6,544 nucleotides of DNA from Bacteroidales bacterium (lineage in GTDB: Bacteria; Bacteroidota; Bacteroidia; Bacteroidales; DTU049), in NCBI GenBank assembly GCA_030017935.1, contig JASEGF010000122.1:1-6544 (forward strand), in the 5' to 3' direction. Shown here piece by piece: positions 1 to 6,372 of the stretch (the first letter of the stretch is position 1; every line of letters starts with the position of its first letter). The position numbers were made by a program, and so were the translations under genes. Under the pieces are notes generated by a model, which worked only from the letters and a program-made list of their open reading frames with translations, was not told where the DNA came from and ran no database searches.

Positions 1-1212
1 GCTTGCGCAGATTGGAGTACAGACTTTACACCATGGACATCTTACGATGGCGATGGCAAAACCACTTATCAATCTGCTGATTGTAATTTCACTGGTGAGG
101 GAACAGCATTTGGCTTTATGGCATTCAATCCATCATTAGCAGGATGCTTTGATACTCATGGCGGACAGAGATGTGGTGTATCCATATGCCCTGCTGATGC
201 TACAGAATCTGATGACTGGATTATTTCTCCTCAAATACAAATGAATAATAATGGCTCTATAAGTTTTTGGGTTTATTCACCCAAACCAAGCACATGGGGA
301 AATGAAACTTATGATGTTTTAGTATCTACTACTAATAATCAACCTTCTAGCTTTACAGCTATAGCCACAGATGAAATAGCTCCAAATTCTTGGACTCAAA
401 AAACCTATTCTTTATCAGCCTACAATAATCAAGCAATTTATGTAGCTATCAGGCATAGGGTAACAGATAAATTTATGATGTTAATCGACGATATAGAATT
501 AAACGCTGGTACTGCTTCTGCTCCTATCGCATCATTCACTTATAGCCCATCAAATATTTGCAAAGGTATGCAGGTGCAATTTACTAATACTTCTCAAAAT
601 GCTACTTCATACAGCTGGTCTTTTCCAGGAGGAAATCCATCTACTAGTACCCAAACTAATCCTGTAGTTACATTCAACACTGCTAGTACTTATACGATAA
701 CATTAACAGCTTACAATGGTACTTTATCAGATACTTACTCACAATCCATTACTATAAATCATATACCACAAGCTCCTACCATTTCTACCATAAGTAATAA
801 TCCTATTATATTACAATCTAGTGCTACTAGCGGTAATCAATGGTACAAAGATAATAACCCGATTCCTGGTGCTACCAATCAAACCTATCAAGTAGTAACT
901 AATGGTACTTATTTTGTAAAATTAACTGCTAATGGGTGTACTTCAGGTCCATCAAATTCAATATCAATCACTAGCATTAATGATTATAATTCTGATGAAA
1001 TCATTATCTACCCTAATCCAGCTCAAGATATTTTATATATTCAAACTAATTATACTATTTTAGAAGCTATACTATATGATAATCTCGGTAGATTAATAAC
1101 TAGTACAAACGAACAACAATTAAATTTAGAAAATGCTACTAATGGAGTTTACCACTTAATAATTAAACTACAAGATAAAGTTATCAGCTTGCCTGTAATA
1201 ATTAAAAAATGA
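1..1212 (+). CDS. T9SS-sorted secreted protein with adhesin-like, PKD and Ig-like domains (5' end missing)
   Basis: The frame is already open at the first base, so this is the C-terminal 403 residues of a longer protein; the ATG at 118 is internal. Visible residues about 1-170 resemble the cleaved-adhesin/choice-of-anchor J jelly-roll: a W-T-x-Y-D-G-D-G stretch near residue 12, then D-D-W-I-I-S-P and a closing I-D-D-I-E-L strand. Residues about 175-254 form a PKD domain (ASFTYSP opening, YSWSFPGG core). Residues about 256-325 are an Ig-like repeat with the Q-W-Y-K-D and P-G-A-T-N-Q-T-Y pattern common in T9SS cargo. Residues about 330-403 are a Por-secretion-type sorting tail, with YPNP at 337-340, a YDNLGR motif, a NGVYHL motif and a basic VIIKK end. 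By family knowledge the tail directs export through the outer membrane and is then removed. An adhesive or extracellular enzymatic role is plausible, but any catalytic domain would lie outside the window. The stop is TGA. Confidence 0.88.
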   Translation, partial: ACADWSTDFTPWTSYDGDGKTTYQSADCNFTGEGTAFGFMAFNPSLAGCFDTHGGQRCGVSICPADATESDDWIISPQIQMNNNGSISFWVYSPKPSTWGNETYDVLVSTTNNQPSSFTAIATDEIAPNSWTQKTYSLSAYNNQAIYVAIRHRVTDKFMMLIDDIELNAGTASAPIASFTYSPSNICKGMQVQFTNTSQNATSYSWSFPGGNPSTSTQTNPVVTFNTASTYTITLTAYNGTLSDTYSQSITINHIPQAPTISTISNNPIILQSSATSGNQWYKDNNPIPGATNQTYQVVTNGTYFVKLTANGCTSGPSNSISITSINDYNSDEIIIYPNPAQDILYIQTNYTILEAILYDNLGRLITSTNEQQLNLENATNGVYHLIIKLQDKVISLPVIIKK

Positions 1213-1220
1213 TTTAAGTT

Positions 1221-1265
1221 CTATTCAATAATAAAACTTTTCTAAAAGACTAATTTATTCAATAG
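1221..1265. terminator. Imperfect 45-base palindrome after the secreted-protein gene, possible terminator
   Basis: Arms 1221-1231 (CTATTCAATAA) and 1255-1265 (TTATTCAATAG) pair at 10 of 11 positions. A smaller CTTTT/AAAAG inverted repeat (1237-1248) sits at almost the same centre. The arms also share ATTCAATA as a direct repeat. It begins 8 bases after the stop codon at 1212, where a terminator is expected, but it has little G+C and no following T-run, so a factor-independent terminator is only a weak inference. Confidence 0.3.
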
Positions 1266-1362
1266 ACTATTAACAAGAGTATTTATTAAAATATTCTTTG
1301 ATTATATTTTCATTAATTTTGATTAATTTAGCAATTAATTACTTGCCAAGCTAAATATAACA
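1266..1362 (+). promoter_or_regulatory. recG upstream region, weak promoter candidate
   Basis: This very AT-rich gap precedes recG. TAATTTAG at 1324-1331 differs by one base from the Bacteroidota -7 consensus TAnnTTTG. TTTG at 1297-1300 could act as the -33 element, but the 23-base spacing is longer than the usual 19-21. ATTAATT occurs three times, starting at 1312, 1322 and 1334, roughly one helical turn apart. The recG ATG is preceded by an A-rich AAATATAACA with no Shine-Dalgarno sequence, as is common in this phylum. Confidence 0.25.
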
Positions 1363-3507
1363 ATGAACGAAATTAATTTTTTAGATTTATCATTAGAAGA
1401 AGCAATAACCTTATTACCTCAATCTGAAATTAAAACTAAAAAAATTACAATTAATAAATGTAAATTACTAAATAAAGAATTAAATATTAGCAAGGTTAAA
1501 GATTTAATTTACCATTTCCCATATAGATTTTATGATAAAAGAGAATTCAAAAAAATTAATGAAGCTAGTAGGTTTTTTAATCAATTTATATTATTGACAG
1601 GAGTTTTTAAGAAATTTTATGAAGAAAATTTAGGTAAAAAAAGAGTCCTCAAAGGTGTATTTGCAGATGCAACAGGCTCAATAGAAATCACTTGGTTCAA
1701 TCATTATGATTGGGTAAAAGATAAGATAAAAACAGACATTCAATATGTATTATTTGGTAGAGTTAGTTATTATAAAAATTACTACATTGCACATCCCGAA
1801 ATTAAAACTTTAGAAAAATTCCTAGAAACAGAAGAATATAAACATCTACATCCTATATATAGCACAACAGAACGTTTAGCTAAAGCTGGGCTAAATTCTG
1901 ATGGAATAATGAATTTTATTAAAATTGTTTTACCCAAAGCTATTGAATCCATTAAAGAACCATATCCAGAAAATATACTTAAACGTGCTAATTTAATATC
2001 CATCCACGAAGCATTACAAAATATCCATTTCCCTAAGACAGAAAAAGATCATGAAAAAGCAATATACAGAATGAAATTTTCTGAAGCTTTTGACTTGCAA
2101 ATATTCTACGCTTATCAGAATGCTGTAAAAGATAAGCAAGAAACTCCATATAAATTTACTAAAGTTGGCAATTTTTTTAATGAATTTTATAAAAAAAATC
2201 TGCCTTTTGAGCTCACAAAAGCACAAAAAAAAGTACTTAGAGAAATATGGGATGATCTACGTAGTGGTAGACAAATGAATAGATTATTACAAGGTGATGT
2301 AGGCAGTGGTAAAACTATTGTAGCTTTAATGTCAATGTTATTAGCTTTGGATAATGGCTATCAAGCATGCCTCATGGCACCCACAGAACTTCTCGCACAG
2401 CAACATTTCAAAACTATTTCTTCACTTTTAAAAGGCTTACCAATAGAAGTAGATTTATTAATAGGTAGTACTACTGCAAAAAAAAGAAAGTATTTATTAA
2501 ATGATTTATTAGAAGGTAAAATAAATATTTTAATAGGCACGCATGCTCTTATAGAGGAAGTAGTACAATTCAAGAATTTAGGATTAGTGATAATAGATGA
2601 GCAACATCGTTTCGGCGTTATACAGAGAGCAAAGCTGCATCTCAAAAGTGATTATCCGCCTCATGTTATAGTTATGACAGCCACACCAATACCACGCACC
2701 CTTACCCTTACTGTTTATGGTGATCTTAGGGTATCTATCATTGATGAATTACCCCCAAATCGTAAACCAGTAAAAACTACTTACATACCATCAGCTCTCA
2801 GGTATCAAGCTTGGGATTTGATGAGGAATGAAATAAAAAAAGGACATCAAGCTTATGTGGTTTATCCACTTATTGATGAAAATGAAAAAATAAATTTAAT
2901 AGCTTTAACAGAAGGATACAATGCTATAATAACTGAATTTCCTCCACCTAAATACAGTGTTGCTATGATACATGGCAGAATGAATTCTCAAGAGCGTGAT
3001 GAGATTATGTATGATTTCTCAAAAGGGAAAATCGATATTTTAGTTGCTACCACTGTAATAGAGGTCGGCGTAGATGTTCCTAATGCTAGTATAATGATTA
3101 TAGAAAATGCAGAAAGATTTGGCTTAGCTCAGCTACATCAATTACGTGGTAGAGTAGGTAGATCTTCTGAACAAGCATATTGTATGCTTATAGGAGGAGA
3201 AAATATTAGTGAAAATGCAATACATAGATTAAAGGTTATGGTAGAAACTACTGATGGCTTTAAAATAGCTGAAGAAGATTATCGCTTGAGAGGTCCTGGA
3301 GAAATAGAGGGTGTCAGACAAAGTGGAGAAAGATTTTTTAATATTGTAGACCCCATAAATGACCAAAATTTAATAGAATATACAAATAAATTTGCACAAG
3401 AAATAATCAAAAATGACCCACTTTTAGAAAAACCAGAAAACAAATTATTACATTTTATAGTAGAACAATTCAAAATTCAAGGCTTATCATTATCAAATGT
3501 TGGATGA
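1363..3507 (+). CDS. recG: ATP-dependent DNA helicase RecG
   Basis: RecG is a cytoplasmic superfamily 2 translocase that remodels stalled forks, Holliday junctions and R-loops. The 714 residues are close to the family's usual length (roughly 690-710). The N-terminal part has the HFPYRFYDKR motif near residues 50-60, then the OB-fold wedge with a DATGSIEITWF strand around residues 100-112. Helicase motifs follow in order: Walker A G-D-V-G-S-G-K-T (311-318), APTELLAQQ (motif Ia), DEQH Walker B (412-415) followed by RFGV, MTATPIPRTL (438-447), then ATTVIEVGVDVP and QLRGRVGR (593-600). The C-terminal RGPGEIEGVRQSG segment is the typical RecG hook region. DEQH rather than DEEQ/DEEH, the RFGV context and the N-terminal wedge separate it from Mfd and PriA. 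The start at 1363 gives normal family length and no other ATG is close. No frameshift or missing catalytic residue was seen. It appears monocistronic, converging on dnaA. Confidence 0.97.
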   Translation: MNEINFLDLSLEEAITLLPQSEIKTKKITINKCKLLNKELNISKVKDLIYHFPYRFYDKREFKKINEASRFFNQFILLTGVFKKFYEENLGKKRVLKGVFADATGSIEITWFNHYDWVKDKIKTDIQYVLFGRVSYYKNYYIAHPEIKTLEKFLETEEYKHLHPIYSTTERLAKAGLNSDGIMNFIKIVLPKAIESIKEPYPENILKRANLISIHEALQNIHFPKTEKDHEKAIYRMKFSEAFDLQIFYAYQNAVKDKQETPYKFTKVGNFFNEFYKKNLPFELTKAQKKVLREIWDDLRSGRQMNRLLQGDVGSGKTIVALMSMLLALDNGYQACLMAPTELLAQQHFKTISSLLKGLPIEVDLLIGSTTAKKRKYLLNDLLEGKINILIGTHALIEEVVQFKNLGLVIIDEQHRFGVIQRAKLHLKSDYPPHVIVMTATPIPRTLTLTVYGDLRVSIIDELPPNRKPVKTTYIPSALRYQAWDLMRNEIKKGHQAYVVYPLIDENEKINLIALTEGYNAIITEFPPPKYSVAMIHGRMNSQERDEIMYDFSKGKIDILVATTVIEVGVDVPNASIMIIENAERFGLAQLHQLRGRVGRSSEQAYCMLIGGENISENAIHRLKVMVETTDGFKIAEEDYRLRGPGEIEGVRQSGERFFNIVDPINDQNLIEYTNKFAQEIIKNDPLLEKPENKLLHFIVEQFKIQGLSLSNVG

Positions 3508-3510
3508 TAA

Positions 3511-3556
3511 AATAAAAAAATGACCATATTATTAAAACAAAGGGCATTTTTTTATT
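3511..3556. terminator. Stem-loop terminator after recG, symmetrical and probably bidirectional
   Basis: The arms AATAAAAAAATG (3511-3522) and CATTTTTTTATT (3545-3556) are perfectly complementary. The stem continues past one A/G mismatch (3523/3544) with CC (3524-3525) pairing GG (3542-3543), closing a 16-base loop. Read on the plus strand, the right arm carries seven T residues after the G+C-containing top, four bases downstream of the recG stop. The A-run in the left arm would act the same way for minus-strand transcription. An alternative is that part of it is the old terminal repeat of the neighbouring IS remnant. Confidence 0.75.
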
Positions 3557-3582
3557 TGAATATCTTTGAAAAAATTATAATT

Positions 3583-3829
3583 CTATAACGAATATTGTAA
3601 GTATTCAAATTTTAGCTTACCACATAAGAAATAAATCATATTGATAAAGTTGTTAATATTTCCATAATCTATAGCTTCCTTTTTAGCGAGTTGAAATTTA
3701 TTATTTATTTCCTTCGATTACACCAGTAATAATTTTAGCTTTAATGTTATTAACAATGGTAGTCCAGTGTACTTTATTTATAAAATAATATCTTTGATAT
3801 ATTATGGCTTTTATAAATGTAATGCTACT
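3583..3829 (-). pseudogene. ISL3-like transposase, C-terminal remnant with frameshift
   Basis: Read on the minus strand, 3769 to 3710 encodes HWTTIVNNIKAKI followed by TGVIEG. Inserting no base leads to a TAA at 3703-3701, but shifting frame at 3709 continues INNKFQLAKKEAIDYGN, then INNFINMIYF, then LCGKLKF to a TAG at 3585-3583. Joined together this matches the pattern I know from the C-terminal end of ISL3-type DDE transposases: HW-G/T-I, NGxIEG-I/L-N-x-K-x-Q, a K-x-A-x-G-Y-like segment, then FINMIYF and GKL. The break is explained by one extra A in GGAAATA, a T on the plus strand within 3708-3710. The frame stays open upstream to a TAG at 3832-3830, but that part is hard to align and overlaps a hairpin. 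The catalytic domain is absent, so the remnant cannot be active. The family assignment rests on recalled motif patterns and was not searched. Confidence 0.68.
3777..3817 (-). repeat. Bulged AT-rich hairpin downstream of dnaA
   Basis: TTTATAAA (3777-3784) pairs with TTTATAAA (3810-3817), and ATAATAT (3785-3791) pairs with ATATTAT (3799-3805), closing a 7-base loop. A one-sided 4-base bulge GGCT (3806-3809) interrupts the stem. It lies 47 bases past the dnaA stop and could help end dnaA transcription or protect the transcript's 3' end. It has no T-run on the minus strand, and chance is not excluded in such AT-rich DNA. Confidence 0.4.
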
Positions 3830-3863
3830 CTAAATAAAACCATAGAATCAAATGTTTTTATAA

Positions 3864-5336
3864 TCACCTAATGATTTTCTTTTTAATTTCCTCGTATTGC
3901 ATTCTAAAATTTTTATCAACTTCTAATAAACTATTAACATTTTTAATAGCATACGCCACAGAAGAATGCTTACGATTACCAGTAAGTTTACCAATTTCGC
4001 TAAGAGTAAGTTTAGAATATTTGAAAGCCATATACATAGCCATATGTCTAGCAATAACGATTTGTTGTTTACGCGATTCACACTCTAAATCTTCTATAGA
4101 TATAGAGAAGTAATCGCACACTATATGCTTGATCATATCATAAGTAATGTCTTTTTGATTACATTTGATATATTGATCTATTAAACTTTGCACATCCGAA
4201 ATATCAAGATCTTTTTTCACAAAAGTAGAATGAGCTATGATGGCAATTAGCACACCTTCGAGCTCTCTAACGCTATCTTTTACTTTTTTTGCAATATAAT
4301 CTATGATTTCATCAGATAATTGGATACCGTCTTTTTGAATTTTTTTTCTAATAATAGCTTTTCTAGTGTCATAGTCTGGTTTAGTGAGCTCAGCAGTAAG
4401 TCCCCATTTGAATCTGCTCAAGAGTCTTTCTTCAATGCCATCTAGCTCAATAGGAGCTTTATCTGAAGTTAAAATTATTTGTTTACCTTGTTGATGTAAT
4501 GAATTAAAAATTTGGAAAAAAACTTCTTGGGTTTTAGGTTTATTAGCTAGATGATGAATATCATCCATTATCAAAAGATCTACAGATTGATAAATTTGAA
4601 TGAAATCAGCAATATTATCAGATTTAACGACTTTGACAAACTGGTTGAGAAACTCAGCTGTATTCATGTAAAGAATAACTTTATTAGAGAATTTTTTTCG
4701 AGTTTCTAAGCCGATAGCATTCACAAGATGCGTTTTACCAAGACCAGTAGCACTATATAGAAAAAAAGGATTAAAAGAAGTAAGACCAGGATTATTAGCA
4801 ATACTTAGACCTACAGCTCTAGCTAACCTATTACATTCACCTTCTACAAAATTGTCAAAGTCCAGCATTTCTATCAAATTACTATCAATAGAATAAGTTC
4901 TAATGCCCGGTATTAGAAAAGGATTAGGTAAATGAGTAGTATTAGCAGCATTAGCATTTTCAGATTTAAAAGGTAAGTGTATATCAGGATTAGTAGTAGC
5001 TACCTTATCATTAGATGGCCATTGTAGTGTAGACGAATCATCATTTTCTTTGGTAATGACTACTTGATAGTAAAGCTTAGCATTAGGTCCTACGAAATTT
5101 TTTAAAGCACTTTTAAGAACATCGATGAAATGTGCCTCAATGTATTCATAATAGAAGGATGATGGCACTTCTATGGTTAGAGTATTGTCTTCAAAAGCTA
5201 GAGGTTTAAGAGGCAGAAACCATGTTTTAAAATTTTGAGAATTAACATTTTCCTTAATAAAGTCTAATATATTATTCCATAATAGATCTAATTTAGATAT
5301 GCTTTTTTGAGTAATTTTTTTGTCTAATTCCTTCAT
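3864..5336 (-). CDS. dnaA: Chromosomal replication initiator protein DnaA
   Basis: DnaA is the AAA+ ATPase that binds and unwinds oriC and represses its own gene in many bacteria. Its 490 residues show all four domains: domain I about 14-95 (FKTWFLPL core), a polar linker about 96-137, AAA+ domain III about 139-375 opening with FDNFVEG (160-166), and DNA-binding domain IV about 396-490. Visible motifs are Walker A (195-202), Walker B I-M-D-D (256-259) with the downstream KTQEVFFQIFN, box VII ERLLSRF with probable arginine finger R308, sensor 2 VRELEG with R357, the IARHMAMYMA basic helix (428-437) and the signature GNRKHSSV (453-460). Two key positions deviate. The first Walker A glycine is S195 (SATGLGKT), and the signature aspartate is K456 (canonical GGRDHTTV). 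The frame is otherwise intact, so I infer a functional but divergent DnaA. The chosen ATG gives a complete domain I; only AAGG 10 bases upstream resembles a ribosome-binding site. Confidence 0.97.
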   Translation of the reverse strand: MKELDKKITQKSISKLDLLWNNILDFIKENVNSQNFKTWFLPLKPLAFEDNTLTIEVPSSFYYEYIEAHFIDVLKSALKNFVGPNAKLYYQVVITKENDDSSTLQWPSNDKVATTNPDIHLPFKSENANAANTTHLPNPFLIPGIRTYSIDSNLIEMLDFDNFVEGECNRLARAVGLSIANNPGLTSFNPFFLYSATGLGKTHLVNAIGLETRKKFSNKVILYMNTAEFLNQFVKVVKSDNIADFIQIYQSVDLLIMDDIHHLANKPKTQEVFFQIFNSLHQQGKQIILTSDKAPIELDGIEERLLSRFKWGLTAELTKPDYDTRKAIIRKKIQKDGIQLSDEIIDYIAKKVKDSVRELEGVLIAIIAHSTFVKKDLDISDVQSLIDQYIKCNQKDITYDMIKHIVCDYFSISIEDLECESRKQQIVIARHMAMYMAFKYSKLTLSEIGKLTGNRKHSSVAYAIKNVNSLLEVDKNFRMQYEEIKKKIIR

Positions 5337-5357
5337 TTTTAAAACCTTAATTAATAG

Positions 5358-5388
5358 TTAATATACTTTCCTCAATTTAAATAGCAAA
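5358..5388 (-). promoter_or_regulatory. Candidate Bacteroidota-type dnaA promoter
   Basis: On the minus strand, TTTG (5388-5385) is followed after exactly 19 bases by TATATTAA (5365-5358). The Bacteroidota consensus is TTTG, 19-21 bases, then TAnnTTTG; the -7 element here keeps TAnnTT but lacks the last TG. Transcription would start about 10-20 bases before the dnaA ATG. This is a match by eye only, in AT-rich DNA. Confidence 0.4.
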
Positions 5389-5397
5389 GGTGCATAA
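5389..5397 (-). promoter_or_regulatory. DnaA-box-like 9-mer (8 of 9) next to the dnaA promoter
   Basis: TTATGCACC on the minus strand matches the relaxed DnaA box TTWTNCACA except for the last base. It abuts the -33 element of the candidate dnaA promoter, where autoregulatory boxes are often found. Because this DnaA has an altered recognition signature, its true target sequence may differ from the consensus. Confidence 0.25.
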
Positions 5398-5420
5398 AAT
5401 TTTTTGAATTAAAAAATTTT
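5396..5420. repeat. AT-only perfect inverted repeat between the metallophosphatase gene and dnaA
   Basis: AAAATTTTTT (5396-5405) and AAAAAATTTT (5411-5420) are perfect complements around a 5-base loop, directly after the metallophosphatase stop. The stem has no G+C, so as a terminator it would be weak. Together with the 12-base palindrome AAAAAATTTTTT at 5436-5447 it forms a cluster of A/T tracts likely to be curved or easily melted. Confidence 0.4.
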
Positions 5421-5428
5421 TTTACACA
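5420..5428 (+). promoter_or_regulatory. DnaA-box-like 9-mer matching TTWTNCACA
   Basis: TTTTACACA fits the relaxed DnaA-box consensus at every position and lies between two A/T tracts. It overlaps the metallophosphatase stop codon. By a rough composition estimate about one such match is expected by chance in a window this size and base content, so location is the main support. Confidence 0.25.
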
Positions 5429-6372
5429 TTTTTATAAAAAATTTTTTCAGTTTTATTATCAGCGAATAAGAAATCACCAGTTGAGTTAAAATAGCAGTCT
5501 AGTTGTGTCATTTGCACTCCAGCATAGGCATTTTGAGTTATCATCACTGGCTTGCTATCTCTATTATAAATAGATATAGGTTTAGGTAGGAAAGTGTGAC
5601 TATGACCACCCAAGATAATATCAATATTAGAGCTAGATTTAGCTATTTCTACATCACCTATTTTGCCATCATCACCTTTATAACCTAAATGTGATAAACA
5701 AATAATCAAATCGCATTTGTAGTCTTTTTTTAAAAGATAAGTCATTTCGGCAGCAGTCTGCATAGGATCTTTATATTTAGTATTGCCCCAAATATACGGA
5801 TCTATCAATCCTTTAGGGTCTATTCCTAATCCAAAAACGCCAATTTTTATTTTATTAAATTTATAAATTTTATAAGGATTAACGATTTTTGACAATTTAT
5901 TATGATTAGCAAAATCATAATTAGAACTAATAACATCAAAATTAGCTAAAGATAAATTTTGTGCTAAAGTATCTAGCCCTAGATCAAATTCATGATTACC
6001 TAAAGTAGTAGCAGTATAGTGCATTTTATTCATATACTCTACTTCTATTTTTCCTTTATAAATATTAAAATAAGGGGTACCTTGATAGAAATCGCCAGTA
6101 TCGAAAATTAATACATTATCATTAGAACGCAACACATTATTTATCAGATAAGCTCTGCGACTATAACCTCCCTGATTAGGGTATCTATAATGATTTTTAG
6201 GCAAAGGCTCCACCTGACTATGAGTATCATTAATATGTAGAATAGTAACTTTTTGAATGCCAAGCTCTTCATAAAAATTATTGTTAGTAGCGGATTTAGA
6301 AACTTTAGGTAACAGCAAACCTAGTCCTATACCAAGAGAATATTTAAGGAAATCGCGTCTATCATTATTCAT
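5422..6372 (-). CDS. Tat-exported metallophosphatase, catalytic half of a split 5'-nucleotidase
   Basis: This 316-residue protein has only the calcineurin-like catalytic domain of the 5'-nucleotidase (UshA-like) family. The N-terminus carries a twin-arginine signal, RRDFLK (5-10), followed by a hydrophobic GIGLGLLL segment, so I infer export of the folded, metal-loaded enzyme. Metal-site motifs are in order: D49-x-H51 in HINDTHSQ, GDFYQG (93-98), GNHEFD (125-130), SHLG (227-230) and GGHSH (255-259). All expected ligands are present. The family hydrolyses phosphate esters of nucleotides using two metal ions; the exact substrate cannot be read from the sequence. It ends where the substrate-binding C-terminal domain would begin, and that domain is encoded by the overlapping upstream gene. 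The ATG at 6372 is chosen over the in-frame ATG at 6387 because GGGAGG lies 7 bases before it and the Tat signal then starts normally. Confidence 0.93.
   Translation of the reverse strand: MNNDRRDFLKYSLGIGLGLLLPKVSKSATNNNFYEELGIQKVTILHINDTHSQVEPLPKNHYRYPNQGGYSRRAYLINNVLRSNDNVLIFDTGDFYQGTPYFNIYKGKIEVEYMNKMHYTATTLGNHEFDLGLDTLAQNLSLANFDVISSNYDFANHNKLSKIVNPYKIYKFNKIKIGVFGLGIDPKGLIDPYIWGNTKYKDPMQTAAEMTYLLKKDYKCDLIICLSHLGYKGDDGKIGDVEIAKSSSNIDIILGGHSHTFLPKPISIYNRDSKPVMITQNAYAGVQMTQLDCYFNSTGDFLFADNKTEKIFYKNV

Larger units (their letters stand above)
3508..3863. other. Gap between convergent recG and dnaA
   Basis: This 356-base stretch has no intact gene. It holds a stem-loop just after recG (3511-3556), a decayed minus-strand transposase tail (3583-3829) and a bulged AT-rich hairpin (3777-3817). 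I see nothing recognisable in the last 34 bases before the dnaA stop. Confidence 0.7.

Noticed and set aside
118..120. ATG at 118 as the start of the secreted-protein gene
   Set aside because: The same frame is open to the window edge and the upstream codons continue the adhesin-like domain (D-W-S-T-D-F-T-P-W-T), so the ATG is internal.
1784..1793. CATTGCACA-like DnaA box inside recG
   Set aside because: It mismatches the first base of TTWTNCACA, lies in coding sequence and has no companion boxes.
1782..3473. Several open frames of about 64-94 codons on the minus strand opposite recG
   Set aside because: They lie wholly inside recG in antisense, show no recognisable domains, and are the kind of chance frame expected opposite a long gene.
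3508..3863. tRNA, small RNA or CRISPR repeats in the largest gap
   Set aside because: I found no cloverleaf, no regularly spaced direct repeats and no known RNA motif; the structures present are explained as a terminator, an IS remnant and an AT hairpin.
3871..4113. 80-codon plus-strand open frame opposite the dnaA 3' end
   Set aside because: It is antisense to the conserved DnaA domain IV; its hydrophobic composition simply mirrors the codons on the other strand.
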